64,000 nt of DNA from VAZQ01 sp963744275 (GCA_963744275.1 CAVUSX010000019.1:62001-126000); one strand, 5' to 3'. Counted from the first letter of the stretch, positions 45,684 to 53,991 are shown. Translations and numbers: made by a program. Notes: generated by a model from the letters alone, not told the origin.

Positions 45684-46469
45684 ATGATTGGATTATCGGC
45701 AGCCGCCCAACTCGGTGCGTGGCTCGCAGCCGCGGTGCTTCTGTCGGAGGCGACCGCGGGCGCGCAGGCCGCGGAAGTCAAAGTGCTCGGCTTCTTGAGC
45801 ATGCGTCCGATCCTCGACGATCTCACGTCGGAGTTCGAACGTGCGACCGGAGACAGGCTGACGGTCAACTACAATTCGGTTGCTTCCATGCGCAGCCGGA
45901 TTTCAGGCGGAGAAATCGCCGACGTGGTGATCACGTCACGATCAGCTGTCGATGATCTGGCAGGACATGACCTCGTCACCGCCGACAGCATCAGGGACGT
46001 GGCCCACATCTCGATTCGCCTGTTCGTGCGGGCCGGCGCGCCTAAACCTGACATCGGCTCGGTGGAGGCGTTGAAGCGCACGCTTCTGACCAGCAAGTCT
46101 CTCGCCTTCACGGACCCGACCAGGGGCGCTTTGGCGGGTCGGGCCTTCGCCGACGCCCTCAACCGGCTGGGCATCGCCGATCAGGTCAAATTCAAGAGCA
46201 AGTTGATCCAAGGACTCGGATCGGAGGTGGTAACGGCGGTTGCGACCGGGGCGGCTGCCATCGGGGCGGCGCCAGCCAATGATCTCACCCCGTTGCCGGG
46301 CGGCATCGATATCCTGGGCCCGCTGCCCAAGGAGCTCGAGACCGATATCGTGATCTCGGCCGGCTTGCTGGCAAATATGCGGGCGCGAAAGGCTGCAACG
46401 GATTTTATCAGGTTCCTGGCCTCGCCTGCCGCCGCCCCAGCCGTCACCGCGCACGGGATGGAGCGGTAG
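45684..46469 (+). CDS. Molybdate-type ABC transporter substrate-binding protein (ModA-like)
   Basis: A 261-residue periplasmic binding protein of the SBP_bac_11 type. Signal peptide up to AGAQAAEVKVLG; then FLSMRPILDDLTSEFERATG, ISGGEIADVVITSRSAVDDL and FTDPTRGALAGRAFADALNR. This shape is shared by ModA and by many orphan anion receptors; no ModB or ModC gene is near, so molybdate is only one possibility. The molybdenum hydroxylases in the window would need molybdate, but the genes are 34 kb apart. Confidence 0.85.
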   Translation: MIGLSAAAQLGAWLAAAVLLSEATAGAQAAEVKVLGFLSMRPILDDLTSEFERATGDRLTVNYNSVASMRSRISGGEIADVVITSRSAVDDLAGHDLVTADSIRDVAHISIRLFVRAGAPKPDIGSVEALKRTLLTSKSLAFTDPTRGALAGRAFADALNRLGIADQVKFKSKLIQGLGSEVVTAVATGAAAIGAAPANDLTPLPGGIDILGPLPKELETDIVISAGLLANMRARKAATDFIRFLASPAAAPAVTAHGMER

Positions 46470-46807
46470 CTGCGCCAGCCATCGTCTGCGGCGCGCCGAC
46501 TGGGACGAGCAGCGCAATGTCGACGGCAGCGATCTGCGCCGGATGCCCATTGGCTGTGCAGGAATGCGTCACCGTCACGGGAGATCTGCAATAATAGATG
46601 GAACGAAGCGTCTGCCGAGCGTATTCGCGTGGGTCCGGACCGGTAGTGACGCCAGGCGCGGGTGGTGGCTCACGCGAGGCGGCCGGCATCCCGGTTTCGT
46701 CGGCACCGCATCAAGACAAGAACCTTCGCTTATATCTCTTCGTTCGTCAATTAACCAGCTCATGGAACGGGGCCGAGACGGCTCTCGGCCTCAGATGGAG
46801 GATGTTC
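46470..46807. other. Intergenic stretch without a recognisable gene
   Basis: No convincing coding frame, repeat or RNA was seen. It must contain the promoter of the P460-type cytochrome gene; a GATGGAGG Shine-Dalgarno sequence ends at 46801. Confidence 0.5.
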
Positions 46808-47377
46808 ATGTCGAGCATTGCGACAGTCAATGGAGCGAAAAGCAGAAGCACCTGGGCGATCGTCATCAGCGTGGTACCACTGGTCGTCGTGGGCGGCTTG
46901 GCCCTTGCCGCGCAGGACCGGTACTCGCTGAAAATACCGGATGGACTCGCGTGGTCCGACTTCAGAGGATACGAAACCTGGCAAGATGTCGCGGTAAGTC
47001 AGACCGAAACCAGCCTGAAAGTGATCGCGGCGAATGACGCGATGATAAACGCATATAGGGACGGCGCTCCCGACGATGGCAAGCTGTTCCCCGACGGCTC
47101 CAAGATTACGAAGATCGAGTGGTCCTTCAAGAAAAACACTGCGTCTCCCTATTTCGTGAATATCCCGGACACCCTGAAAACGGTTTCGTTCATCGAAAAG
47201 GATACCAAGAGATTCCCGAGCACGCACGGATGGGCATATGCCCAGTGGGCTTATGATGCAGCGACCGACACGTTCAAGCCATCCGATCTTTCTGCAAGCG
47301 GTGCCGAATGCGGGTACGCGTGCCACACGACGGTGGCCGCCAAGGATTACATTTTCACGGCGTATCCAAAAAGGTGA
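46808..47377 (+). CDS. Cytochrome P460 family protein
   Basis: A 189-residue membrane-anchored or secreted heme protein. A hydrophobic N-terminal segment (VISVVPLVVVGGLALAAQ) is followed by the P460 fold (RGYETWQDVAVSQTETSLKV, PDGSKITKIEWSFKKN, THGWAYAQWAYD). The heme-attachment segment is ECGYACHTTVAAKDYIF, with three residues between the cysteines where CXXCH is the rule. P460 cytochromes oxidise hydroxylamine, but most relatives have unknown substrates. Start chosen at 46808, 6 bases after GGAGG; 46802 is too close. Confidence 0.88.
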   Translation: MSSIATVNGAKSRSTWAIVISVVPLVVVGGLALAAQDRYSLKIPDGLAWSDFRGYETWQDVAVSQTETSLKVIAANDAMINAYRDGAPDDGKLFPDGSKITKIEWSFKKNTASPYFVNIPDTLKTVSFIEKDTKRFPSTHGWAYAQWAYDAATDTFKPSDLSASGAECGYACHTTVAAKDYIFTAYPKR

Positions 47378-47433
47378 ATGGGCGGACTACCACATCATGC
47401 TTCCCTCTCGCGCCCTCCGGGACGCGCGAAGAA

Positions 47434-48435
47434 TCAGCCGCCGCCCATGAGTGACCACGCCTCGCCGCCCAGCACGGTCGCCTTGTCGGCCTCCGGGATC
47501 GCGAGCGCGCGGACCTGGCGCACGCATTCCCCGGTGCCCATGTCGTAGGGATAGTCGCTGCCGAGCAGCACGCGCCGGGGCCCGGCCGATCCGACCAGGA
47601 ACTCCAGACTTTCCTTCGAATGCAGGATGGTGTCGTAGTAGAAGCGCTCGATCGACGGCTGCGGCGGTTGCTTGAGATTGACCTTCGGCTCCGGCCGCAC
47701 CTGCCAGCCGTGCGCCCAGCGGCCGGCCTGATAGGGCACGAAGCCGCCGCCGTGCACCAGGCAGACCTTGAGCCGGCGATGGCGCTCGAGCACGCCGCCG
47801 AACACCAGGCAGGCCGCCGCGATGGTGGTGTCGAGCGGGTTGCCGATGAGATTGTTGAGATAGTAGGAGCGCAGGCGGTCGGCGGCGCCGACATTCACCG
47901 GATGAATGAGCAGCGGGACATCGAGCTCGCTGGCGGCGGCCCAGAGCGGCTCGAGCTCAGGATGATCGAGATTGCGGCCCACCACGTTGGACCCGATCAT
48001 AGCGCCGCGCAGACGCAGCGTGCGCACGGCACGGCGCAGCTCGGCGGCCGCGAGCTCGGGGGCCTGCATCGGCAGCGTCGCGATCCCGAGGAACCGATCC
48101 GGATGGGCGGCGACCAGCTTGGCGATCTGGTCGTTCTGGATCGCCGCGCAGGCCGCCGTCAGGGCCGGCTCTTGCTCATAGAGATAGCTTTGCGGCGTCG
48201 CCGAGAGCACCTGCACGTCGACCTCGGCCGCATCCATGTCGGCGAAGCGGCGCTCCAGATCGAAGCCGCCGCGCGGGAACGGCCGATAGGGAACGCCGGC
48301 GATCTCCAGCATGAAGGAATCCGCGTTGATCGCCGTCATCCGCGGCGCCACCTTCGGGGCCTCCTTGCGGATGAGACCGATCATCTCCTCGGTCAGGACA
48401 TGGGTGTGGATATCAAGGGTGCGCGGCCCACTCAT
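47434..48435 (-). CDS. Amidohydrolase family protein (ACMSD-like decarboxylase)
   Basis: A 333-residue metal-dependent TIM-barrel enzyme. The metal motif DIHTHVL gives His10 and His12, LLIHPVNVG gives the third His, and LLGSDYPYDMGTG gives the catalytic Asp. This pattern matches the aminocarboxymuconate-semialdehyde decarboxylase group, which includes several non-oxidative aromatic acid decarboxylases. It diverges from the MarR regulator, so MarR may control both. Exact substrate unknown. Confidence 0.9.
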   Translation of the reverse strand: MSGPRTLDIHTHVLTEEMIGLIRKEAPKVAPRMTAINADSFMLEIAGVPYRPFPRGGFDLERRFADMDAAEVDVQVLSATPQSYLYEQEPALTAACAAIQNDQIAKLVAAHPDRFLGIATLPMQAPELAAAELRRAVRTLRLRGAMIGSNVVGRNLDHPELEPLWAAASELDVPLLIHPVNVGAADRLRSYYLNNLIGNPLDTTIAAACLVFGGVLERHRRLKVCLVHGGGFVPYQAGRWAHGWQVRPEPKVNLKQPPQPSIERFYYDTILHSKESLEFLVGSAGPRRVLLGSDYPYDMGTGECVRQVRALAIPEADKATVLGGEAWSLMGGG

Positions 48436-48629
48436 TTGCGACTTCTCCTCAGGCGGGGATGCTGGTGCGGCTTGGGGACGATGGGGCGGGCCGCTCGCCA
48501 GACCTCGGCTGGTCGAGAGCCGCGGTCCAACCGGTGGATCTGCGAAGCGCCCTTATAGCAGGATTGCGGCGGCCGCGATCAAGGCGGGTCGCACGCTCGC
48601 GCAGCCTGGCCGGAAGCGGAGGACCCATA

Positions 48630-48661
48630 TTGACAATATGCTGTCAATCTGGGTACATAAT
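48630..48661 (+). promoter_or_regulatory. MarR-gene promoter with an overlapping inverted repeat
   Basis: TTGACA (48630-48635) and TGTCAA (48642-48647) form a perfect 6-bp inverted repeat with a 6-bp spacer. TTGACA is also an ideal -35 box, with TACATA 18 bp downstream as a -10 box, very near the start codon at 48665. A repressor bound here would block its own promoter, as MarR proteins often do. Confidence 0.6.
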
Positions 48662-48664
48662 GTC

Positions 48665-49156
48665 ATGATGGATTCCTCTCACACCCCGCAAGGCGCCGCG
48701 CTCACGGCGCTGGTGCTGGAGATTTTCCGCCTCAACGGCGCGCTGCTCGCGCATGGCGACCGCCTGGTCGGGGATATCGGGCTCACCAGCGCGCGCTGGC
48801 AGGTGATGGGAGCGGCGGCTTTGTCGCCGGTGCCGCTTTCGGTCGCCGCGATCGCCCGCAACATGGGTTTGACCCGCCAGGCGGTGCAACGGGTCGCCGA
48901 CGACCTGGAGGAGGGCGGCTTTGTGCGGTTCGCCCCCAATCCGCACCATCAGCGCGCGAAGCTGGTGGTGCTGACGACCTCGGGCAACGCGGCCTGCCGG
49001 GCCGCTACCGCCCGCCAGGCGCCCTGGGCCAACCGCCTCGCGGCCGGCCTCGATCACCGTCGCATCCGCGCCGCGACCACAATTCTGCGCGCCATCTCGC
49101 AGCGCCTGGAGGGCGACCAACCGATGACAGCGGAAGCACGGGAGCAACGCCCATGA
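48665..49156 (+). CDS. MarR family transcriptional regulator
   Basis: A 163-residue winged-helix regulator. The DNA-binding helix region is LSVAAIARNMGLTRQAVQRV and the wing follows in DDLEEGGFVRFAPNPHHQRA. ATGs at 48665 and 48668 are both possible starts. The last codons overlap the DUF1772 gene (ATGA). It is divergent from the amidohydrolase, 229 bp away, with an inverted repeat in between. Confidence 0.92.
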   Translation: MMDSSHTPQGAALTALVLEIFRLNGALLAHGDRLVGDIGLTSARWQVMGAAALSPVPLSVAAIARNMGLTRQAVQRVADDLEEGGFVRFAPNPHHQRAKLVVLTTSGNAACRAATARQAPWANRLAAGLDHRRIRAATTILRAISQRLEGDQPMTAEAREQRP

Positions 49157-49581
49157 TCAGCGGAGAGCTCGCCTTGATCGCCGCCTCGGTCTTCGCCGGA
49201 GCCGCGATCTATGTCAGCGTCGCGGAGCAACCAGCGCGCCTGATGCTCGACGCGCAGGCGCTCTTGAGCGAATGGAAGGCGAGCTACCGGCGCGGCACCG
49301 CCATGCAGGCGCCGCTCGCCTTGCTGGCGACCGCGCTCGGCGTGGCGGCCCATCTGGGCACCGGTGATCGGCGCTGGTTGCTCGGGGCCGCGCTCTGCCT
49401 GGCGAACTGGCCCTATACGCTCTGGGGCATCATGCCGACCAACCGGGCGCTGATGGCGGTGGATGCCGCGACCGCCGACGCTGCGGTGCATGCTGGCGTG
49501 CGGAAGTGGGGCCGGCTGCATGCCGTGCGCAGCGGGCTCGGCCTGGCCGCCGCGGCGGTGTTCCTGTGGGCGCTGCACTAG
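49153..49581 (+). CDS. DUF1772 (anthrone oxygenase family) membrane protein
   Basis: A 142-residue protein with four predicted hydrophobic segments, including LALIAASVFAGAAIYVSVAE and PLALLATALGVAAHLG. The family-typical IMPTNRALM motif follows the third helix. Fungal relatives are anthrone oxygenases; bacterial members have no confirmed activity. It is translationally coupled to the MarR gene and presumably is its target. Confidence 0.88.
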   Translation: MISGELALIAASVFAGAAIYVSVAEQPARLMLDAQALLSEWKASYRRGTAMQAPLALLATALGVAAHLGTGDRRWLLGAALCLANWPYTLWGIMPTNRALMAVDAATADAAVHAGVRKWGRLHAVRSGLGLAAAAVFLWALH

Positions 49582-49606
49582 TCTAAAGCCGGTGCACTAG
49601 AGCGCT

Positions 49607-49742
49607 GTAGGGTGGGCAAAGGCGGCCGCGAGACTTCGGATTGATGCACCACGCCGGCTCCGCCGTGCCCACGCGGAAGAGTTCAATCGGTCGAGGGACT
49701 TCGCGTGGGCACGGCGCCCGAGAGCGCCTCTGCCCACCCTAC
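49607..49742. repeat. Intergenic palindromic element, family C
   Basis: GTAGGGTGGGC (49607-49617) and GCCCACCCTAC (49732-49742) are the same arms as at 22379-22533. Inner arms CCGTGCCCACGCG and CGCGTGGGCACGG also pair. Confidence 0.82.
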
Positions 49743-49826
49743 CGCTCATCTTCCGGAAAGATTGGCGGGCTGCTAACAATCGGGCGCCCATGTGGACGTG
49801 GGGCGGTCGAACCAAGCCGGAGCGTC

Positions 49827-50465
49827 GTGACCAAGCCCAAACCTACGCGCCGCGATGTCTTGCGAGTGGCCACCGGCATTGCGGGGGGCGCCGCGGTGGT
49901 GGGCGCCGTCGGGGCGGCCGCCTATACGGTGCTGCGCGGCCAGAGCGATTCCGACGCCGCGCTGCCGGCGGTCGCCGGTACGGTCGACGTCGATCTGTTG
50001 CCGCTGCAGCCCGGCCAGCAAGTCATGGTGTTCTGGCGCACGTGGCCGATCTTCGTGGTCCATCGCGGCCCGCAAGCCGTGACCATGCTGCGCAATTCCG
50101 ACCTCATCGGCCAATTGTCCGACCCGGACTCCGAGCAGCTCCAGCAACCGCCCTACGCCCGCAACCCGCAGCGCTCCGTCAAAGCCGAGTTCGCGGTGCT
50201 GGTGGGCATCTGCACCCATATGGGCTGTACCCCGACCTTCTATCCGCAACCCGACGCGCGCGAGCCGCAACCCGATTGGCTCGGCGGCTATCTGTGTCCC
50301 TGCCACGGCTCGAAATACGATCTGGCCGGCCGCGTGTTCGCGGGTTCTCCAGCACCCTACAATCTGCCGGTGCCGCCCCATCGCTTCGTCGGCGACAAGG
50401 TGGTGCGCATCGGGGAAAATCCTCCCGGCGTCAATTTCGATTTCAACGCGATCCAGCAGATTTGA
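49827..50465 (+). CDS. Rieske 2Fe-2S protein, ubiquinol-cytochrome c reductase iron-sulfur subunit-like
   Basis: A 212-residue protein from the GTG at 49827. It has a Tat signal-anchor (TRRDVLRVATGIAGGAAVVG) and a Rieske domain with CTHMGC (Cys129, His131, Cys134) and CPCHGSKYD (Cys157, Cys159, His160). Cys134 and Cys159 would form the disulfide. Motifs and length are those of bc1-complex Rieske subunits, yet no cytochrome b or c1 gene follows. Instead it is 13 bp upstream of an Lgt-like gene. It may be an orphan paralogue with a separate redox partner. Confidence 0.9.
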   Translation: MTKPKPTRRDVLRVATGIAGGAAVVGAVGAAAYTVLRGQSDSDAALPAVAGTVDVDLLPLQPGQQVMVFWRTWPIFVVHRGPQAVTMLRNSDLIGQLSDPDSEQLQQPPYARNPQRSVKAEFAVLVGICTHMGCTPTFYPQPDAREPQPDWLGGYLCPCHGSKYDLAGRVFAGSPAPYNLPVPPHRFVGDKVVRIGENPPGVNFDFNAIQQI

Positions 50466-50478
50466 GGCCACAAGCAGC

Positions 50479-51204
50479 ATGAGCGGCGCGAATATCCATG
50501 CCGTTTTCGACGTGATCGCCTGGGTGGCTGCCGCGCTGTCGCTCTATTGGGTGACGCGGCTGTCCGGGTGGCCATTCCCGGCCGTGCCGGCGAACGACTG
50601 GCGCTACATCGCGGTGCTGGTGTTCGGCGCCGGGGTCGGAGCCTTGGTGCTCGGCACCGCCAATCTATGGCTGTCGGAGGAATCCGGCGTCGCCCGCTCG
50701 ATCGAGGGCGCAATCGCGGGCGGCATCCTGGCGGTCGAGCTCTACAAGCGCAGCGCCCACATCACGGCCCGCACCGGAGCGCGTTTCGCGCTGCCGCTCG
50801 CAGTCGGGGTGGCGGTCGGCCGCATCGGCTGCTATCTGGCCGGGCTCGACGACTTCACCTTCGGCACCCCGACGACGTTGCCCTGGGGTCACGATTTCGG
50901 CGACGGCATTCTGCGCCATCCGGTGCAGCTCTACGAGAGCGCCGCGATGGCGGCCTTCGCGGTCGTCTACGTGATGCGGGTGCGCCGGAACGACCGCTTC
51001 GTGATCGAGAACGGCTTCTACCTCGCGGTCGGCTATTATGGGCTGCAGCGCTTCCTGTGGGAGTTCATCAAGCCCTATGGGCCGCTGATCGGCCCCCTCA
51101 CCCTGTTCCACATTTTCTCCATCCTGATCTTTGCATATGCGGTGATCATGATCGCGACCGCGCCGGACCCGAAGGCCGCCGATGATGACCGCGCCTTTAC
51201 GTAG
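50479..51204 (+). CDS. Lgt-like integral membrane protein (prolipoprotein diacylglyceryl transferase family)
   Basis: A 241-residue membrane protein with about six or seven hydrophobic segments. GRIGCYLAGLDD (114-125) and RHPVQLYES (146-154) match the Lgt signature GRxGNFxNxE and the RHPSQLYE motif. The essential HGG segment of Lgt is replaced: the aligned stretch reads SIEGAIAGG (74-82), with Glu76 where His is needed for lipoprotein acylation. It is therefore unlikely to be the housekeeping Lgt. It lies between the Rieske gene and the radical SAM gene, overlapping the latter by 23 bases. Confidence 0.8.
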   Translation: MSGANIHAVFDVIAWVAAALSLYWVTRLSGWPFPAVPANDWRYIAVLVFGAGVGALVLGTANLWLSEESGVARSIEGAIAGGILAVELYKRSAHITARTGARFALPLAVGVAVGRIGCYLAGLDDFTFGTPTTLPWGHDFGDGILRHPVQLYESAAMAAFAVVYVMRVRRNDRFVIENGFYLAVGYYGLQRFLWEFIKPYGPLIGPLTLFHIFSILIFAYAVIMIATAPDPKAADDDRAFT

Positions 51205-52603
51205 ATCGCGTCCCTATCTGTTCTGGGGCCAGACCACCTCGCTGTGCGAGACCTGTCTCGCGCTGGTGCCGGCCAAGATCGAGATTCGCGACAAGGAGGT
51301 CTGGTACCAGAAGCGCTGTGCGCGGCACGGCACCCAGAGCACGCTCGTCTCCACCGACGCCGCCTATTGGAAGCTCTGCAAGGACTATCTCAAGCCGGGC
51401 GACCGGTCCCTTTCGTTGCAGAGCCGCACCGAATTCGGCTGTCCCTACGACTGCGGGCTCTGCCCCGACCACGAGCAGCATTCCTGCCTGGCGCTGATCG
51501 AGATCAACGAGCACTGCAATTTGACCTGCCCGGTTTGCTTTGCGGAATCCTCGCCGACGCGGGAAAAGCAGCTTCCGCTGCCGACCGTCGAGCGCATGCT
51601 CGACGCGCTGGTCGCCAGCGAAGGCGAGCCCGATCTGGTGCAGATTTCGGGCGGCGAGCCGACCTTGCATCCCGAGTTTTTCGCCATCCTCGAGGCGGTG
51701 CGGGCGCGGCCCATCCGCCATGTCATGATCAACACCAACGGCCTGCGCCTGGCGCGCGAGGGCGATTTCGTGGCGCGGCTCGCCGAGCAGAAGCGCGGGC
51801 TCGAGATTTATCTGCAGTTCGATTCGCTCGAGCGCGACGCGCTCATGAACCTGCGCGGCGCGGATCTGCGCGGCGTGCGCCGGCAGGCGCTCGAGAGCCT
51901 GGAGCGCCACGGCATCTCCACCACCCTGGTGGTGACGGTCAAACGCGGCGTGAACGACGGCGAGATCGGCGCGATCGTGCGCCACGCGCTCGAATGGCGT
52001 TGCGTGCGCGGCGTCACCTTCCAGCCGGTGCAGGACGTCGGCCGCAACGAGAATTTCGACAAGGATCGCGACCGCGTCGTGCTGTCCGAGATCCGGAAGC
52101 ACGTCGTCGAGGATTCCGGCGTGTTCGGACCCGACGACATGATCCCGCTGCCGTGCAATCCGGAGTCCATCTCGATCGCCTATGGGCTGCGCAACGGCGG
52201 CAAGGTGGTCCCGCTGATGTCGCTGCTGCCGCGCGAGGAGCTGATCGCCAGCCTCCCCAACGCCATCACCTTCGAGAAGCAGCCGGCGCTGTTGCGCAAA
52301 TTCATGGAGCTGTTCTCGCTCTCTTCCGGCCCGCAGAACGCCGGTGAGCGCATGGGGGAGCTGCTGTGCTGCCTGCCGCAGCTGCCGATCCCCGCGGGCC
52401 TCGGCTACGAGAACGTCTTCCGGGTGGCGATCGTGCAGTTCATGGACCGCTTCAATTTCTGCGTCGGCGGCGTCAAGCGCTCCTGCATCCATTTCGTCAC
52501 GCCGGCCGGTCAGATCATTCCATTCGACACCTACAATCTGTTCTATCGAAACGGCAGCATCGAGCGCATCCGCGCGGCGCTGCGGGCGGAGGCCAATTCA
52601 TGA
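51182..52603 (+). CDS. Radical SAM protein of the Tes/MJ0619 (COG1964) type
   Basis: A 473-residue enzyme with CNLTCPVC (Cys112, 116, 119) for the radical SAM cluster and SGGEPT at 156-161. Extra cysteines before it (Cys22, 25, 46, 66, 87, 91, 94, 102) and after it (LLCC, NFCVGGVKRSC) suggest auxiliary clusters. The order ETCLALVPAKI, GCPYDCGLCPDHEQHSCLAL and INEHCNLTCPVCFAESSPT is that of COG1964 proteins. Characterised relatives are archaeal tetraether synthase (lipid tail coupling) and MJ0619 (pterin methylation). Start ATG at 51182 or 51185, overlapping the Lgt-like gene. Confidence 0.88.
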   Translation: MMTAPLRRSRPYLFWGQTTSLCETCLALVPAKIEIRDKEVWYQKRCARHGTQSTLVSTDAAYWKLCKDYLKPGDRSLSLQSRTEFGCPYDCGLCPDHEQHSCLALIEINEHCNLTCPVCFAESSPTREKQLPLPTVERMLDALVASEGEPDLVQISGGEPTLHPEFFAILEAVRARPIRHVMINTNGLRLAREGDFVARLAEQKRGLEIYLQFDSLERDALMNLRGADLRGVRRQALESLERHGISTTLVVTVKRGVNDGEIGAIVRHALEWRCVRGVTFQPVQDVGRNENFDKDRDRVVLSEIRKHVVEDSGVFGPDDMIPLPCNPESISIAYGLRNGGKVVPLMSLLPREELIASLPNAITFEKQPALLRKFMELFSLSSGPQNAGERMGELLCCLPQLPIPAGLGYENVFRVAIVQFMDRFNFCVGGVKRSCIHFVTPAGQIIPFDTYNLFYRNGSIERIRAALRAEANS

Positions 52604-52848
52604 GTGATCAGCAGGAGGCGCGCCCACGAAGCCCCACCCCGGGTCGAAACCCATGGGTGACGGCGCTCTTGATTCTGGTCGGGATCATCCTGCTGTTGCC
52701 CGGCCTCTGCTCGCTGCTCTTCTCGGCCCTGCTGCTCGGCGATGCGGACAGCCTCGGCCGCGATCCGGGAATTCTGTCGTTGCTGATTTTCTGCTTCCTG
52801 GTCGGTGCCGGTGGGATCGCGCTGATCGTCTTTGCGATCCGCCGCTAG
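52600..52848 (+). CDS. Small two-helix membrane protein of the radical SAM cluster
   Basis: An 82-residue protein with two transmembrane helices (VTALLILVGIILLLPGLCSL and SLLIFCFLVGAGGIALIVFA) after a proline-rich cytoplasmic start. Its ATG overlaps the stop of the radical SAM gene (ATGA), so it is co-translated. No family is recognised; it may anchor the radical SAM enzyme at the membrane. Confidence 0.7.
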   Translation: MSDQQEARPRSPTPGRNPWVTALLILVGIILLLPGLCSLLFSALLLGDADSLGRDPGILSLLIFCFLVGAGGIALIVFAIRR

Positions 52849-52977
52849 GGCAGGACGGCCTGCTCAATTGGTCGCAGCCGCAGGCCCGGGTGGCATCTTG
52901 TCCGGATATTTTGGCAGACGTAACCTCTATGCTCGGTCCGGTGAAAATCCGCGTGTGGCACGGCTGGAGAGAATCCC

Positions 52978-53991
52978 ATGGCAAGAACCTGCTGCGTCTC
53001 GCTGCTTCCGCTTGTGCTGGCCGGGCTCGTGGCCGCTCCCACGTTCGCCCGCGCCGATGATTTCTACAAAGGCAAGACCTTCACCATCGTGGTCGGCTTC
53101 TCGCCGGGCGGCGGCTATGACGTCAATGCGCGCGGGCTGGCGCGGCATCTGGGTGCTCACATCCCCGGCAACCCCGGCATCATCGTCCAGAACATGCCGG
53201 GGGCCGGCAGCTTGACCTCGGTGCGCTATCTCGACGTGACGGCGCCCAAGGACGGCACCGTCATGACCATCTTCAACCCCGGCCTGGTCACCCAGTCCAT
53301 CATGCAGCCCGACAAGGTGCAGCTCGATTTCCGCCGATACGGCTGGATCGGCGTGGTCACCCCCGACTTCCGGGTCTGCTACGGCTTCGGCCCGAACGGC
53401 GTCAAGAGCTGGGACGACATGATGCACCGCAAGGAGTTCGTCCTGGGCTCGACCGCGCGCGGCTCCGGCAACTACATCAACGGGGCGACGCTGCGGGAGG
53501 TGTTCCACGCTCCGATCAAGCAGATCCTCGGCTTCCCGGGCAGCGCCGAGCAGCGGCTCGCCATCGAACGCGGCGAGCTCGACGGCGATTGCGGCTCCTA
53601 CAGCAGCATCCCGATCGAATGGATGCGCGACGGCACGGCGCATCCTTTCGTGCGCTTCACCGAGAAGCGGCCGCCCGAGATACCGGAAAGCGCCGCCTAT
53701 ATCGGCACCTTCGCCAAGACCGACGAGCAGCGGCAAATCCTCGATGTGCTCGATGCCTCCGACGAGGTCGGCCGGCCTTTCATCATGTCGAAGCAGGTGC
53801 CGCCGGACCGCGTCGCCATCATCCGCAAGGCCTTCGACGACACCATGCAGGACAAGGAGTTCCTGGCCGACATGGAGAAGCAGCAGCTGCCGGTCAATCC
53901 GATGACCGGCGAGGAGGCCGAGACCATCGTGGCCAAGATGATGAACGCCCCGCCCGCGGTCGTGGCCAAGGCCAAGGCGATCTACGAGTAG
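52978..53991 (+). CDS. Bug/TctC-type solute-binding protein, divergent subfamily
   Basis: A 337-residue exported receptor. The signal peptide ends near PTFARA-DD. The core is DFYKGKTFTIVVGFSPGGGY, ARGLARHLGAHIPGNPGIIV and QNMPGAGSLTSVRYLDVTAP, shared with the receptors at 3559 and 37518. It follows the radical SAM cluster by 130 bp on the same strand but is unlikely to be functionally part of it. Confidence 0.92.
   Translation: MARTCCVSLLPLVLAGLVAAPTFARADDFYKGKTFTIVVGFSPGGGYDVNARGLARHLGAHIPGNPGIIVQNMPGAGSLTSVRYLDVTAPKDGTVMTIFNPGLVTQSIMQPDKVQLDFRRYGWIGVVTPDFRVCYGFGPNGVKSWDDMMHRKEFVLGSTARGSGNYINGATLREVFHAPIKQILGFPGSAEQRLAIERGELDGDCGSYSSIPIEWMRDGTAHPFVRFTEKRPPEIPESAAYIGTFAKTDEQRQILDVLDASDEVGRPFIMSKQVPPDRVAIIRKAFDDTMQDKEFLADMEKQQLPVNPMTGEEAETIVAKMMNAPPAVVAKAKAIYE

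Noticed and set aside
45684..46469. A molybdate uptake operon (modABC)
   Set aside because: Only a ModA-like protein is present, without permease, ATPase or ModE-type regulator, so the gene symbol was not assigned.
49827..50465. A cytochrome bc1 operon
   Set aside because: Only the Rieske gene is present; no cytochrome b or c1 gene follows.
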